DNA of 64,000 nt, from positions 3,426,501-3,490,500 of the forward strand of contig QLII01000001.1 of the NCBI GenBank assembly GCA_003259005.1. The letters run 5' to 3'. Every line of letters starts with the position of its first letter. Position 1 is the stretch's first letter. The DNA is from Spirosoma telluris (GTDB lineage Bacteria; Bacteroidota; Bacteroidia; Cytophagales; Spirosomataceae). Position numbers and translations under genes: made by a program. This document shows, one piece after another, positions 7,464 through 17,137 of this stretch. The notes under the pieces are model-generated. The model ran no database searches and had not been told where the DNA came from. It saw only the letters and a program-made list of their open reading frames with translations.

Positions 7464-8950
7464 TGTACTGGTCCTAAAAATGTTGTTTTAACCCTATCTA
7501 ATACGATGCCGTCGGAAACTACTTCGACGGTTAATTTGGTGCTGACCTCTCGGATGGATTTTTCTGGTAGCAGAATAAAAAACATTCCCTTCGTTAGCTC
7601 ATCGGCGGGTGCTTTCGTAACGGGTTGTACCATCCGCAACGTAGCACCGGGATAATCGACCCGGAACGAAACCGGCTTTTCCTTGTGCGTTTTGTTTACC
7701 AATTCAATCAGATATAGGTTGGAAACAAGGCCGCCTGCTTCGCGCTGAAACAACTGCCCCGGTGCACGGAGTAGGGTTGTATCAAGATCACTGCGCGTCC
7801 ACAGCAGGAATCCCCATACACTCATCAGCAACACGAGCACAACACTATACCCCATCATACGCCGGGTCATATGCCAGGGCTTACGCGTTTGAATACCTTC
7901 GAGCGAATCGTACCGGATCAGACCGCGTGGGCGATCTATTTTATCCATAATATCATCGCAGGCATCAATGCATAGTGTACAGTTCACACACTCCATCTGG
8001 GTCCCCTTGCGGATGTCGATACCCGTTGGGCAAACCTGTACGCACAGCTTGCAGTCGATACAATCGCCTTTGGGCGCTGAACTCGGTGCAAGGGGCAAGG
8101 GACGAAGAGTGGTCTGGGTAGCATTTTTGGCTAAAGCCCCAAGCCCTAAACCCTCTACCTCCAGTTCCACAGGCTCCTCGTGCCCCCTGCCCCTGCTCCT
8201 CGCTCTTTCTTGCCGCGCGGCTCTCCCCGAACATCGTCATAAGCAACCATAACCGACTGCTTATCTAACAAAACACTCTGCAGGCGACCGTATGGGCAAA
8301 TGGTCGTACAAACGTATTCGCGTACGTAGGCAAATACCGTATAGAAAACACCCGTAAACAGTAAGATAATCGACAAGCCGCCTATGTGATTGGCCGGATT
8401 GTCGGTCATAATCGTCAGCAGTGCATCTTTACCGATGATGTAGGCCAGAAAGGTATTGCTGATAGCAAATGAAATCAGAAAGAAAAGGCTGTATTTGGCT
8501 GATTTCTTCAGGATTTTATCCGTTGTCCAGGGTGCCGCATCAAGTCGTCTCCGGGCATTTGAATCGCCTTCGATCCAGATCTCGATTTTCCGAAAAACCA
8601 TTTCGAGGAAAACTGTCTGGGGGCACGCCCAGCCGCAAAATACGCGTCCGTATACGACCGTAAACAGGGCAATGAAAACGATAAACGCCAGTAAGCCAAT
8701 GGCGACTAAATAAAAATCCTGTGGCCAGAAGGTAACGCCAAAAATATTGAACTTACGCTCCAGCACATTAAACAGAAACAGTGGCTGCCCATTATAGCTC
8801 AGGAATGGCCCGGAAAACAGGGCTGCCAGAAATACCCAGGCAACAGCCGTCCGCCAACGGTAGAAGCGACCTTTCACGACGGGGATATAGCCATTGGCGT
8901 TTGGCAGGTGCTGTTTCAGTAACGGATGGAGCGTTGAGTTGAGGTGTCAT
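7460..8950 (-). CDS. ccoG: CcoG/RdxA/FixG polyferredoxin, with internal palindromic insert and two frame breaks
   Basis: Membrane iron-sulfur protein of about 495 residues for cbb3 oxidase biogenesis (CcoG reduces copper in other species). It has membrane segments flanking GRVFCGWACPQTVFLEM, a CTTICPYGRLQ motif, then two 4Fe-4S motifs, CIDCKLCVQVCPTGID and CVNCTLCIDACD, and a C-terminal immunoglobulin-like domain. The expected start is the ATG at 8950; an extra A at 8900-8902 breaks that frame. A second break (one missing G near 8182) lies in a segment of about 40 residues between RGEPRGKKER and PKGDCIDC. CcoG proteins normally have only a few residues there. This segment is palindromic element copy B. 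Confidence 0.88.
8060..8215. repeat. GC-rich palindromic element, copy B (inside ccoG)
   Basis: The arms (CTCGGTGCAAGGGGCAAGGG near 8082-8101, and a GCCCCCTGCCCCTGCTCCTC side near 8181-8200) form an imperfect inverted repeat like copies A, C and D. The insert lies exactly where CcoG homologues have a short linker before the first ferredoxin motif. It would encode about 40 extra residues once one missing base is restored. Confidence 0.6.
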
Positions 8951-8968
8951 TGGTTTTGTGTTTTGTAT

Positions 8969-8998
8969 TTTTTGTCATGGCTCCGGCCATGACAAAAA
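8969..8998. terminator. Perfect hairpin between ccoP and ccoG
   Basis: Perfect 13-bp stem (TTTTTGTCATGGC and its complement) with a 4-nt loop, ending 1 bp before the ccoP stop. It is flanked by T and A runs, so it can act as an intrinsic terminator or attenuator within the operon. Confidence 0.65.
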
Positions 8999-8999
8999 C

Positions 9000-9842
9000 T
9001 CACTGCATGGCCACTTTCTGCGCAGGCGCCGTTGGCTCAACCTTTTCACCCTGAGGCTCTTTAGCTCCAGCAGGCTTGGTACCTTGCAGCGACAATATGT
9101 AACTGCCCACTTGTTGAATCTGAAGAGGATTCAGTTGTTTTTTCCAGGAAATCATACCCTTTTCAGGAACCCCTTCGGTAACCGTATGGAACACGGCTTT
9201 AATGGTACCACCGTGTATCCAATATTCATCCGTTAAATTTGGACCAACTTTACCCTCGGCATTCTGACCGTGGCAGGCTGTGCAATACTGGTTGAACAGC
9301 ACTTTCCCGGCTTCCATACCTTTCTTATCGTTGATCAGCGTAACGGTATTTTCATTGATTTTACCCGCTACGAGTTTAATAAAAGCGGCCCGTTCTTTTT
9401 CAGCAACGGCTACTTCCTGCGTATACTCCTGTTCCATCACATTGCCTTTGCCGATCACGTGGAAAATCAGGAGATACACAACTCCGAAGGCGATTGTACT
9501 ATAAAACAGACCCATAAACCAGGGTGGCGTTGGATTATTAAGCTCCACAATACCATCGAAGTCATGATCCAGCATTAGGTCTTTTTCCTTGCTTAATTCA
9601 TACAAGCCCGTAAAACGCTGCCAGGGAGTGCGCGTATCAGCCGCTTTAGCCACTTTGACGTCTTCAGGTGTCAGCGCCTGGCGCAATACATAGGCCATAT
9701 TCAGCGTAACGGCCAGTAGTAGTCCTACGCCCACTGTTATGAACAGCATTATCATTACCCACAGCAAATCTTCGCCGGAGGTCAGATCCCAGATCGACTT
9801 TTCAGTAGCTGGGTCAAGAATTGTTGTTAAAAGAAGATTCAT
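9000..9842 (-). CDS. ccoP: cbb3-type cytochrome c oxidase subunit III (CcoP), monohaem
   Basis: Protein of 280 residues. Two N-terminal membrane segments (WVMIMLFITVGVGLLLAVTLNMAYVL and FMGLFYSTIAFGVVYLLIFHVI) flank a soluble loop with the family motif DHDFDGIVELNNPTPPWF. The periplasmic domain has a single class-I cytochrome c site, CTACHGQNAEG, with a Met ligand probably in GMISWKK. Proteobacterial CcoP usually carries two haems; the monohaem form is common in Bacteroidota. It passes electrons from soluble cytochrome c to the CcoNO core. A Pro/Ala-rich tail ends the protein. It follows ccoQ by 12 bp. Confidence 0.93.
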   Translation of the reverse strand: MNLLLTTILDPATEKSIWDLTSGEDLLWVMIMLFITVGVGLLLAVTLNMAYVLRQALTPEDVKVAKAADTRTPWQRFTGLYELSKEKDLMLDHDFDGIVELNNPTPPWFMGLFYSTIAFGVVYLLIFHVIGKGNVMEQEYTQEVAVAEKERAAFIKLVAGKINENTVTLINDKKGMEAGKVLFNQYCTACHGQNAEGKVGPNLTDEYWIHGGTIKAVFHTVTEGVPEKGMISWKKQLNPLQIQQVGSYILSLQGTKPAGAKEPQGEKVEPTAPAQKVAMQ

Positions 9843-9854
9843 TTTTAGCTACGA

Positions 9855-10025
9855 TTAGGGCTTGGTGGAGTCGTCCAATGGCAGGTTACTCATTTGCCGG
9901 AGATGCTGCTTATCAACAATCAATAAATACAGCCCGACCAGGATAAAAAAGGCAAAAAACGTCAGGAACGAACCGACCATATAGACGTCTGCTCCGGGAA
10001 TTTTTGAGATGAATTGCTTGAACAT
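9855..10025 (-). CDS. ccoQ: CcoQ-like small subunit of cbb3 oxidase
   Basis: Short gene of 56 codons. The protein starts MFKQFISKIPGADVYMVGSF, then one membrane span (FLTFFAFFILVGLYLLIV) and a polar tail. Size, single span and position between ccoNO and ccoP identify it as the CcoQ/FixQ-type subunit, which stabilises the complex in other bacteria. Start chosen at the ATG at 10025. It is separated from ccoNO by a large hairpin. Confidence 0.75.
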   Translation of the reverse strand: MFKQFISKIPGADVYMVGSFLTFFAFFILVGLYLLIVDKQHLRQMSNLPLDDSTKP

Positions 10026-10040
10026 GAGCTTTGTGTGCGT

Positions 10041-10120
10041 GAAGAATTATGAGTGGAGAGTGAAGAATAGTTAGATATATCATCAGTTTTTTATTCTTCA
10101 CTCTTCACTCATAATTCTTC
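10041..10120. repeat. Long hairpin between ccoNO and ccoQ
   Basis: 29-bp arms (10041-10069 and 10092-10120) with one mismatch and a 22-nt loop. Arms are made of repeated GTGAAGAAT-like units. The right arm touches the ccoNO stop codon (10119-10121). A related arm sequence is found at 37059-37140. Confidence 0.75.
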
Positions 10121-12341
10121 ATTTAGATGTCGTTTCCATTTTCTTAATATCCGTTCCTAACCGTTGGAGGTAGGCAATGAGCGCCACGATTTCCCGGTCA
10201 GAACCGACCTTGATACCTTCCGAAGTTAACTGACCGCTGATTTTGTCAGCCTGTTTTTTCAGGTCTTCATTTGCGTAGGAGATCGCCTGATCGTCGTATG
10301 GAACGCCTACTTTTTTCAGGGCCGTCATTTTATCGCCTGTGTTCGAGATATCGAGTTTCTGAGTAATCAGCCAGGGGTACGATGGCATGATGGAGCCGGG
10401 CGACATCGACGTTGGTTCGTTCATGTGATGATAGTGCCAGGAGTCCGGGTATTTGCCCCCTTCACGGTGTAAGTCGGGTCCGGTACGTTTGCTACCCCAC
10501 AGGAACGGATGGTCGTATACGAATTCACCCGCTTTGGAATACTCACCGTAACGTTCTGTTTCTGAACGAAATGGACGTATCATCTGACTATGGCAGTTCA
10601 CGCAGCCTTCGCGAATATATAAGTCGCGGCCCTGTAGTTCCAGCGCCGTATAGGGCTGCACCGATGTAATGGTAGGTACATTCGATTTCACCATGAACGT
10701 TGGAATGAGTTCAATGAGCGAGCCAATCAGGATAACAACCAGCGAAGCAACCAGGAATGGGAAAGGCTTCCGTTCTAACCAGCGGTGCCAGAAGGCATCA
10801 CCTCCGGTAGCCTTGTATAATTTGGGGAGCGCATGTGCTTCGGCCTCTTCATTGGCAACCAGTTTACCGGCGGCCATCGTCTTGAAGAGGTTATAGGCCA
10901 TCAGGATGGCACCCACCAGGTAGAGCGTACCACCCACTGCCCGCATCATGTGCATAGGCAGAATTTGGAGCGTTGTTTCGAGGAATGTTGGGTATTTCAG
11001 AACGCTTTCGTTCGTAAATTCTTTCCACATCAGCCCCTGTGTGAAACCAGCAATGTACATCGGCACGGCATAGAATAGAATGCCCAGGGTGCCAATCCAG
11101 AAGTGGAAATTCAGCAGTTTTTTCGAATACAGGGTCGTCCGGTACATACGTGGAATAAGCCAGTACAGCATCGCAAACGTCATGAAGCCATTCCAGCCTA
11201 AGGCGCCAACGTGTACGTGAGCCACAATCCAGTCGGTAAAGTGGGCAATGCCGTTTACGTTTTTCAGCGACAGCAACGGCCCTTCCAGTGTCGCCATCCC
11301 GTAACAAGTCAGCGCCACGACCATGAATTTCAGAATGGCATCTTCGCGCACTTTATCCCAGGCCCCGCGAAGGGTTAACAGCCCGTTGATCATCCCTCCC
11401 CAGGATGGCGCAATGAGCATAATGGAGAAAACAACCCCCAGAGACTGCGCCCAGTCGGGAAGAGACGAGTACAATAGGTGGTGAGGGCCAGCCCAGATGT
11501 ATAGGAAAATTAGCGCCCAGAAGTGTAGAATCGAAAGCCGATACGAATAAACCGGGCGATTCGCCATTTTGGGCAGGAAGTAATACATCATGCCCAGATA
11601 AGGTGTGGTCAGGAAGAACGCTACCGCATTGTGTCCATACCACCACTGTACCAGCGCGTCCTGTACCCCTGCATACATCGAGTAGCTTTTCAGGAAGGAG
11701 ACGGGCATTTCCATTGAGTTAACAATGTGCAGCACGGCAATGGTCACGAACGTAGCAATGTAGAACCAGATGGCTACGTACAGGTGTCGCTCGCGTCGTT
11801 TGACAATTGTACCAAACATATTGATACCGAACACCACCCATACCAATGTAATGGCGATGTCGATCGGCCATTCCAGTTCAGCATACTCTTTAGACGTTGT
11901 AATGCCTAATGGAAGGGTTGCTACTGCCGATACAATAATCAATTGCCAGCCCCAGAAGTGGATTTTACTCAGCAAGTCACTGAACATCCGGGCTTTACAG
12001 AGCCGTTGAAGGGAGTAATACACGCCCATAAAAATGGCGTTTCCAACGAAAGCAAAAATGACCGCATTGGTGTGTAAGGGGCGGATTCGGCCAAAAGTCG
12101 TGTATTGGTTGCCCAGGTTAGCGGCTGGTGCAAATAACTGACTGGCAACAATAACGCCAACGAGCATTCCGATAACACCCCAGATGATGGAGGCTATCCC
12201 AAAATCGCGGACAATTCGATTGTCGTAGGAGAAACGTTCCACAGGTGTGTCACCACCCGGTGGCTGATGCCCAATGGCAACCGATCCTGTCGCTCGATCA
12301 GGCGACGTAATGGTAGTGGGTTGATTAAACGAAACATTCAT
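10119..12341 (-). CDS. ccoNO: cbb3-type cytochrome c oxidase, fused subunits I and II (CcoN-CcoO)
   Basis: Fusion of 740 residues from the ATG at 12341. The N-terminal part (to about residue 480) is the haem-copper core, with many membrane spans. Likely metal-site motifs are RPLHTNAVIFAF (low-spin haem), WWYGHNAVAFFLTTPYLGMMYYF (CuB and the cross-linked Tyr region), GPHHLLYSSLP and IVAHVHVGALGWNGF. After a linker and one span (FLVASLVVILIGSLIELIPTF), the CcoO part has one haem c motif, REGCVNCHSQMIRPF, and the Met-containing SIMPSYPWL. The fused form is common in Bacteroidota. It terminates respiration with high oxygen affinity. It lies 21 bp after ccoS. Confidence 0.96.
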   Translation of the reverse strand: MNVSFNQPTTITSPDRATGSVAIGHQPPGGDTPVERFSYDNRIVRDFGIASIIWGVIGMLVGVIVASQLFAPAANLGNQYTTFGRIRPLHTNAVIFAFVGNAIFMGVYYSLQRLCKARMFSDLLSKIHFWGWQLIIVSAVATLPLGITTSKEYAELEWPIDIAITLVWVVFGINMFGTIVKRRERHLYVAIWFYIATFVTIAVLHIVNSMEMPVSFLKSYSMYAGVQDALVQWWYGHNAVAFFLTTPYLGMMYYFLPKMANRPVYSYRLSILHFWALIFLYIWAGPHHLLYSSLPDWAQSLGVVFSIMLIAPSWGGMINGLLTLRGAWDKVREDAILKFMVVALTCYGMATLEGPLLSLKNVNGIAHFTDWIVAHVHVGALGWNGFMTFAMLYWLIPRMYRTTLYSKKLLNFHFWIGTLGILFYAVPMYIAGFTQGLMWKEFTNESVLKYPTFLETTLQILPMHMMRAVGGTLYLVGAILMAYNLFKTMAAGKLVANEEAEAHALPKLYKATGGDAFWHRWLERKPFPFLVASLVVILIGSLIELIPTFMVKSNVPTITSVQPYTALELQGRDLYIREGCVNCHSQMIRPFRSETERYGEYSKAGEFVYDHPFLWGSKRTGPDLHREGGKYPDSWHYHHMNEPTSMSPGSIMPSYPWLITQKLDISNTGDKMTALKKVGVPYDDQAISYANEDLKKQADKISGQLTSEGIKVGSDREIVALIAYLQRLGTDIKKMETTSK

Positions 12342-12362
12342 AATAAACAAGTACAGGGGTTC

Positions 12363-12536
12363 TTATACGTTTGATTGAGTTTCAGGGGTGGTGGGTACAT
12401 CGTCGTCCAGTAGCATTCGAATGGAGGGCGTATAGAGATCGTCCTGTTGCCCGGTTTTCATCGACCAGAAAAATGCACCCAGAAAACCCAGTGCCATCAG
12501 TAGACTAATCCCAATCATAAAAAAGATAATACTCAT
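12363..12536 (-). CDS. ccoS: cbb3 oxidase assembly protein CcoS
   Basis: Protein of 57 residues with a single membrane segment (MSIIFFMIGISLLMALGFLG) followed by AFFWSMKTGQQDDLYTPSIRML. This is the CcoS signature: aromatic residues, then a Q(Y/F)DDxxxP stretch. In other bacteria CcoS is needed to insert the haem and copper cofactors. It is the first gene of the operon. The paired Fnr-like boxes lie 99-134 bp upstream. Confidence 0.88.
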   Translation of the reverse strand: MSIIFFMIGISLLMALGFLGAFFWSMKTGQQDDLYTPSIRMLLDDDVPTTPETQSNV

Positions 12537-12596
12537 CGCCTTGTTGGTTTGTGGCCCAAAAGTGGGGCGATTTCGGAGGAGGAAATATGAGTTTGG

Positions 12597-12612
12597 TCAG
12601 GTGCTCACCTGA
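12597..12612. promoter_or_regulatory. Palindrome TCAGGTGCTCACCTGA upstream of the cbb3 operon
   Basis: A 7-2-7 perfect inverted repeat located between the paired boxes and ccoS. It contains the ACCTGA half-site sequence of the boxes but in the opposite orientation. It may be an operator, or two overlapping degenerate box halves. Confidence 0.4.
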
Positions 12613-12634
12613 TTTTATCCGGTTTGGGAATAGG

Positions 12635-12700
12635 CTGATAAAGGTCAGTTAACCACCTGATGAAGGTCAGCAAGAGAGGGAACAGCGTGAGTCAATTTTG
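12635..12700. promoter_or_regulatory. Paired Fnr-like boxes between ccoS and desaturase
   Basis: Boxes CTGATaaagGTCAG (12635-12648) and CTGATgaagGTCAG (12657-12670), centres 22 bp apart. On the plus side CAATTTTG ends at 12700, 36.5 bp from the nearer box centre, pointing to the desaturase. On the minus side no TTTG-type element is found at the matching distance, so how the boxes serve the cbb3 operon is unclear. Confidence 0.65.
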
Positions 12701-12714
12701 CAGTCATTCTTGTC

Positions 12715-12801
12715 ATTTATAGTCATTCATTGTCAAGAGCTGATTGAGTTAATAATCAAGAAATGACTATAACATGACGATGGCTGACTATTAATGACTA
12801 C
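12715..12801. repeat. Imperfect inverted repeat of TGACTA/TAGTCA units
   Basis: Units such as ATAGTCATT near 12718-12727 and AATGACTATAA near 12762-12772 and 12789-12801 form imperfect hairpins in the desaturase leader. The quasi-repetitive style is like the other intergenic hairpins. Confidence 0.4.
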
Positions 12802-12804
12802 TAG

Positions 12805-13553
12805 ATGATTATCGTTGCTTTCTTTCTGGCGCACTGGTACCTCTCGGTACTGATGCAAACATTTTTCCTCCATCGCTATGCCGCCCACCAAATGTTCACG
12901 ATGAGCAAAGGCTGGGAAAAGTTCTTTTATATTTTAACGTTTGTTGGACAGGGTTCGTCGTTCCTGAGCCCGCGTGCCTATGGCATTATGCACCGCCTGC
13001 ACCATGCCCACGCCGACACTAAATATGACCCACACTCGCCAAGTTATTCGGATAACCTGTTCGATATGATGTGGAAAACCCGTTTATTTTATAATGACAT
13101 CCTGAACAACCGGGATACGATTCCGGCAAAGTTCAAAAAGGGGGTGCCTAACTGGGCGTTTATGGAATGGTTCGGTGATCGCTGGCCCGTGCGACTGGCC
13201 TGGGGTACGTCCTATACACTGTTCTATATTCAGTTTGCGCCATCCCCCTGGTTCTTTCTATTGCTGCCCGTACATTTTCTGATGGGTCCCGTTCACGGAG
13301 CGATCATTAACTGGTATGCGCATCGATACGGCTACACGAATTTCAAACTGGACGATACGGCTAAAAACCTGCTTCCCTTCGATTTCCTGATGATGGGGAA
13401 TCGTACCACAACAATCACCACAAATACGGTGGTCGGCCTAACTTCGGTGGGTTCCGCTGGCACGAGTTCGACCCGGCTTATCCGATGATTCTTTTACTCA
13501 ACAAAGTGGGTGTACTGAAGCTCCGGCTTGGGCGAGATGAAGCGTATATGTGA
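12805..13553 (+). CDS. Acyl-CoA / fatty acid desaturase (frameshift near 3' end)
   Basis: Membrane di-iron desaturase of about 249 residues after repair. It carries the three histidine boxes: FFLHRYAAH, MHRLHHAHAD and, after the frame break, SYHNNHHKYG. Hydrophobic spans lie at the N-terminus and near 150-185. The break is in the G run near 13394-13397: one more G restores MMGESYHNNHH and moves the stop to 13551-13553. The reaction needs oxygen and an electron donor. Its promoter carries the same paired boxes as the cbb3 and hemN regions, so oxygen-linked control of membrane fluidity is possible. Confidence 0.85.
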
Positions 13554-13557
13554 TTAA

Positions 13558-13590
13558 AACTTCCCGAAAGCATTAAGCTTTCGGGAAGTT
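13558..13590. terminator. Terminator-like hairpin after desaturase
   Basis: Perfect 14-bp stem (AACTTCCCGAAAGC and complement) with a 5-nt loop, between the convergent desaturase and MFS genes. The stem core is the same as at 6195-6227. Confidence 0.75.
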
Positions 13591-13618
13591 GGCAGTATTA
13601 CCCACTATAATTTTCCTG

Positions 13619-14790
13619 TTACCTCATCCAGCGCATAGCCAATAATCCTAAAATTGGCCCTGGCAGCAATACATAAAATAACCAGCCAGAGAGACCAACC
13701 GTTGCCACCAACCAGGCCATAAACTGGATGGATACTACCGTCAGCAGAAAGCCAAAACAGGTAACAAGCGTCAGAATACTTCCCGGTTGTCAAGCGTAGC
13801 ATGATTGGCAACGAGGGTTGAAAACTGCGGAGAGTCGCCAGCCGCTGCCATTCCCCAGACCAAAAGAAATATCGCGAATAGCCAGGGGGGTGTAGTGACT
13901 AGAAACGGCAGCAGTAAAATACACAGGCCGGAGGTCAACAATAGATACCGGGCCACTCGCGTACTACCAATTCGTAAAGCCAGATAGCCCCCACCCACAC
14001 ACCCCACAGCGCCCGCAGCAATCCCGCCAAACGCCCAGAGGGAATTCGTTAATGCGAAAGTAGGGTGCTGCAACTGGTAATAGGTGATTAGCGTCGGCAG
14101 AAAAGCCCAGAAGGTATACAGCTCCCACATATGGCCAAAGTACCCCAGCATGGCCGGGCGAAAAGCTGAAGGTTTTCCTAACGAAAGCAGCGTTTGAAAC
14201 CGAAAGAAACTACCAGCAGGTTGTTTAGCTTGTGTGGGTACCACCAGTGTCAGCAAAACACCCCCGCTAATGGCTAATAAGCTGACGGATAAGATCAGTG
14301 TACGATATGGCAACTGCTCACCCAGGCCCCGCATCAGGTGAGGGAAGGCCGTGCCCAATACCAACGCCCCAACCAGAAACCCCATTGCCCGACCTAAAAC
14401 AGGTTTAAATCGGTCCGCGGCAATCTTCATTCCAACAGGATACACACCTGCCAAAAAGAAACCAGTTAGGAAGCGACTGACTAAAACTGTTCCTGCGTTG
14501 ATAGGCAGCAACAGCCAGACCAGATTCACGGTGGCGGCCAGGGTAACGGATATCAGAAATACATAAGTTGACCGAAAGTGGTCAGGGATCGCGAACAGGG
14601 AATAGAGTAAGGTGCCTGTGATAAAGCCAATTTGTACCGCCGAGGTGATCCAACTGCTAATCCCCGGCGAGTTGAGCAGGGGCTGAAGTTCAGGTAGAAT
14701 GGCATTACCGGCAAACCAGAGGGACGTACCCGCAAATTGGGCAAAGACAACAACCAGTAGTTGACCATTGACACGTGAGGAAGCGAGCAT
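13619..14790 (-). CDS. MFS transporter (frameshift near 3' end)
   Basis: Major facilitator of about 390 residues with 12 predicted spans. The N-terminus reads VVVFAQFAGTSLWFAGNAILPEL, a form seen in cyanate/nitrate-type (CynX/NarK-like) MFS proteins. The loop 2-3 region is LLYSLFAIPDHFRSTYVFLIS, and later FGHMWELYTFWAFLP. One T is missing near 13778, giving an early stop after DNREVF; repair adds the last span LTLVTCFGFLLTVVSIQF and ends at 13619. The ATG at 14790 is preferred over the TTG at 14796. A TATCTTTG element at 14801-14794 would start transcription almost at this ATG. The substrate is unknown. Confidence 0.8.
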
Positions 14791-14793
14791 TTT

Positions 14794-14801
14794 CAAAGAT
14801 A
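14794..14801 (-). promoter_or_regulatory. -7 element TATCTTTG for the MFS gene
   Basis: Exact TAnnTTTG match on the minus strand. The predicted start lies at about 14788-14790, at or next to the ATG, which would give a leaderless mRNA. Confidence 0.45.
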
Positions 14802-14812
14802 GGCATTCAAAC

Positions 14813-14883
14813 AGTTCTTGCAGAAAGTAAACGTCGTGCCACGGTTCTGAACCGTGGCACGACGTTTACTTTCTGCAAGAACT
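14813..14883. repeat. Perfect 35-bp hairpin between MFS and catalase genes
   Basis: Arms 14813-14847 and 14849-14883 are perfectly complementary with one base between them. It lies downstream of the catalase (minus) and upstream of the MFS gene. It can act as a terminator, but the stem is much longer than usual and lacks a T tract. Confidence 0.85.
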
Positions 14884-14886
14884 TAC

Positions 14887-17037
14887 TTATACCAGCTTCT
14901 TCTCCCGGCTCCAGAAACGGTGCTGACCAATGGCCTCTACAAATTGCTTAGGAATGTCATTGTCTGTCGCATCCAGGCTGGTAATAACACCGTCGCTATC
15001 TAACAGCTTTTCAGCACCACCCGTGGCAGCGGCTTTCAGGAGGTCAACCCCTTCGCCAGTGGCGGCAATCGCTTTACAGTGCATGAAGGCTTCGTGAACA
15101 AATCGGATGGCTTCGTCTTCCTGCAGCAATGACTTCACACTGGACTGTCCCCTGGAACGTAAACAGCGTCGAACAGTACCGAAGCTGCGGTCTGTAAACT
15201 ACCGTCTATTTTCATCGTTTCACCAGCCGATGTTTTGAGCATACCCAATCGGGGGCAATCAGGGCAATGATAGCCTTCTCTGCGGATAGCGCCTTTTTCA
15301 TCGCATTCAGGGCAGAATCATCAACGCCATCAGCCGCCAGAATTGCCACCTGACGCGTTTTAATACCCACCTTTGGGGGATTCGCCATACTGAGCGCTGC
15401 CGAACTACCCACAGTAGCCTTAGCAGGTACAGACTGATAATCAGCCGGATTAATGTCGGCCGGAACGCTCTTATTTAACTGTACACCCTTCGACGAAGGC
15501 ACCTCAAGGCCTAGCCCTTCAGCAACACCTTTTGCTAAGGTAGCATCAACTTGGGCCAGATGAATGAGCATCCGATTACGGATATCATCAACGACCACTT
15601 TACCTAGTTCAAACCGAAGGGCTTTTATCAGGTGCGTTTTCTCCGTATCCGACTGGCTGTTCCAGAACAGTTTCGCCTGGCTATAATGGTCCATAAAGCT
15701 TTTGCTCCGGGCCCGTACTTTATAGGCGTCAACCCGTTCAGGATAACTGGTAAAGCCGCCCTCCTTCTGCCCGGCCTGCGCCGGTGAATCGCCATTGATA
15801 GCGTTAGGACCATAACTGGTCCGGCCTACATTGATCGTCTGGCGCATATGCCCATCCCGCTGACCGTTGTGGACAGGTGCAATAGGCCGGTTAATGGGGA
15901 TCTCGTGAAAATTAGGTCCTCCCAGCCGCTTCAATTGCGTATCGGTGTAGGAGAATAAACGGCCCTGCAAAAGTGGATCGTTGGTAAAATCAAGACCGGG
16001 AACCAGATGCCCTAAGTGAAAAGCCACCTGTTCAGTTTCGGCAAAGTAGTTATCCGGGTTGCGGTTAAGGGTCATCTTGCCGATGCGCTGCACAGGTACC
16101 AACTCTTCCGGGATTAGTTTAGTCGAGTCCAGCAAATCGAAGTCAAATTTGTGTTCGTCTTCTTCCTCCACAATTTGAACCCCTAGCTCCCACTCCGGAT
16201 AAGCGCCCCTTCAATGGCATCCCAAAGGTCGCGACGGTGAAAATCAGGATCGCGACCCGAAATGAGCTGGGCTTCATCCCAAACGACCGAGTGAACGCCC
16301 AGCAGGGGTTTCCAATGGAATTTCACAAAGCGCGCTTTCCCATCTGCATTAACAAAACGAAAGGTATGCACCCCAAACCCTTCCATCATCCGGTAACTAC
16401 GCGGAATAGCCCGATCCGACATCGTCCACATGACCATATGCATCGACTCGGGTGTAAGCGAAATAAAATCCCAGAAGGTATCATGTGCCGATGCTGCCTG
16501 CGGAATTTCATTGTTGGGTTCGGGTTTTACGGCATGAATAAGGTCGGGAAACTTGATGGCATCCTGAATAAAAAACACCGGCATGTTATTACCGACTAAA
16601 TCGAAGTTCCCTTCTTCCGTATAAAACTTAACCGCAAAACCCCGCACATCGCGGGCCAGATCGGACGATCCCCGCGAGCCCGCCACGGTAGAAAACCGCA
16701 CAAATACGGGTGTTTTTAGCGAAGGGTCTTGCAGGAAGCCGGCTTTTGTTAGCTCATTTTGGGATTCATAGACCTGAAAGTACCCATGAGCGGCCGCTCC
16801 ACGGGCATGTACAATCCGCTCAGGAATCCGTTCGTGGTCGAAATGAGTAATTTTTTCGCGCAGAATAAAGTCTTCCAGTAAGGTTGCCCCTCTTGGCCCC
16901 GCCTTTAGCGAATTCTGATCATCGTTAACCCGAAGGCCCTGATTGGTTGTAAGAAACTGGCCGGTGCTGTCTTCCCGGTTCTGTTCCAGTTCCTCAAGCT
17001 TATCGTTCGTGTTGGTTTTGTTGGTTTCCTTAGGCAT
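14887..17037 (-). CDS. katE: Large-subunit catalase (HPII/KatE type) with C-terminal DJ-1/PfpI-like domain (three frame breaks)
   Basis: Clade 2 monofunctional catalase of about 715 residues that converts hydrogen peroxide to water and oxygen. The active-site region includes [14 protein letters not shown] (His), [48 protein letters not shown] and the distal Asn. The proximal haem region [26 protein letters not shown] contains the Tyr ligand. A flavodoxin/DJ-1-like C-terminal domain starts near [25 protein letters not shown]. Frame breaks lie in C/G runs at 16206-16209, 15251-15255 and 15149-15152; one added base at each restores a continuous protein. It follows ccoI by 138 bp in the same direction. 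Confidence 0.92.
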
Positions 17038-17137
17038 GATAATTCCAATTGGTCTTTCTTAATGAAGAGCGGAATTACCATTTTGTTGAAACCAGCCCGA
17101 AAATAATCAGGAAAGTGTGGTTACGGACACCCGATAA

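Noticed and set aside
7965..8252. Overlapping ORFs within ccoG on both strands
   Set aside because: They arise from the GC-rich palindromic insert and from shadow frames of ccoG; no independent start signals or protein features.
12729..12756. Fnr site TTGAgttaataaTCAA upstream of the desaturase
   Set aside because: The spacing between half-sites is two bases too long for Fnr and the N4 boxes nearby fit far better.
14887..17037. Catalase, uxs and acyl-CoA dehydrogenase as pseudogenes
   Set aside because: All motifs are intact and each break is mended by a single base; no stop codons, deletions or degraded stretches are seen besides the breaks.
17097..17110. Fnr-like box upstream of catalase (CCGAAaataATCAG)
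   Set aside because: Only one half matches and there is no partner box 22 bp away on either side.
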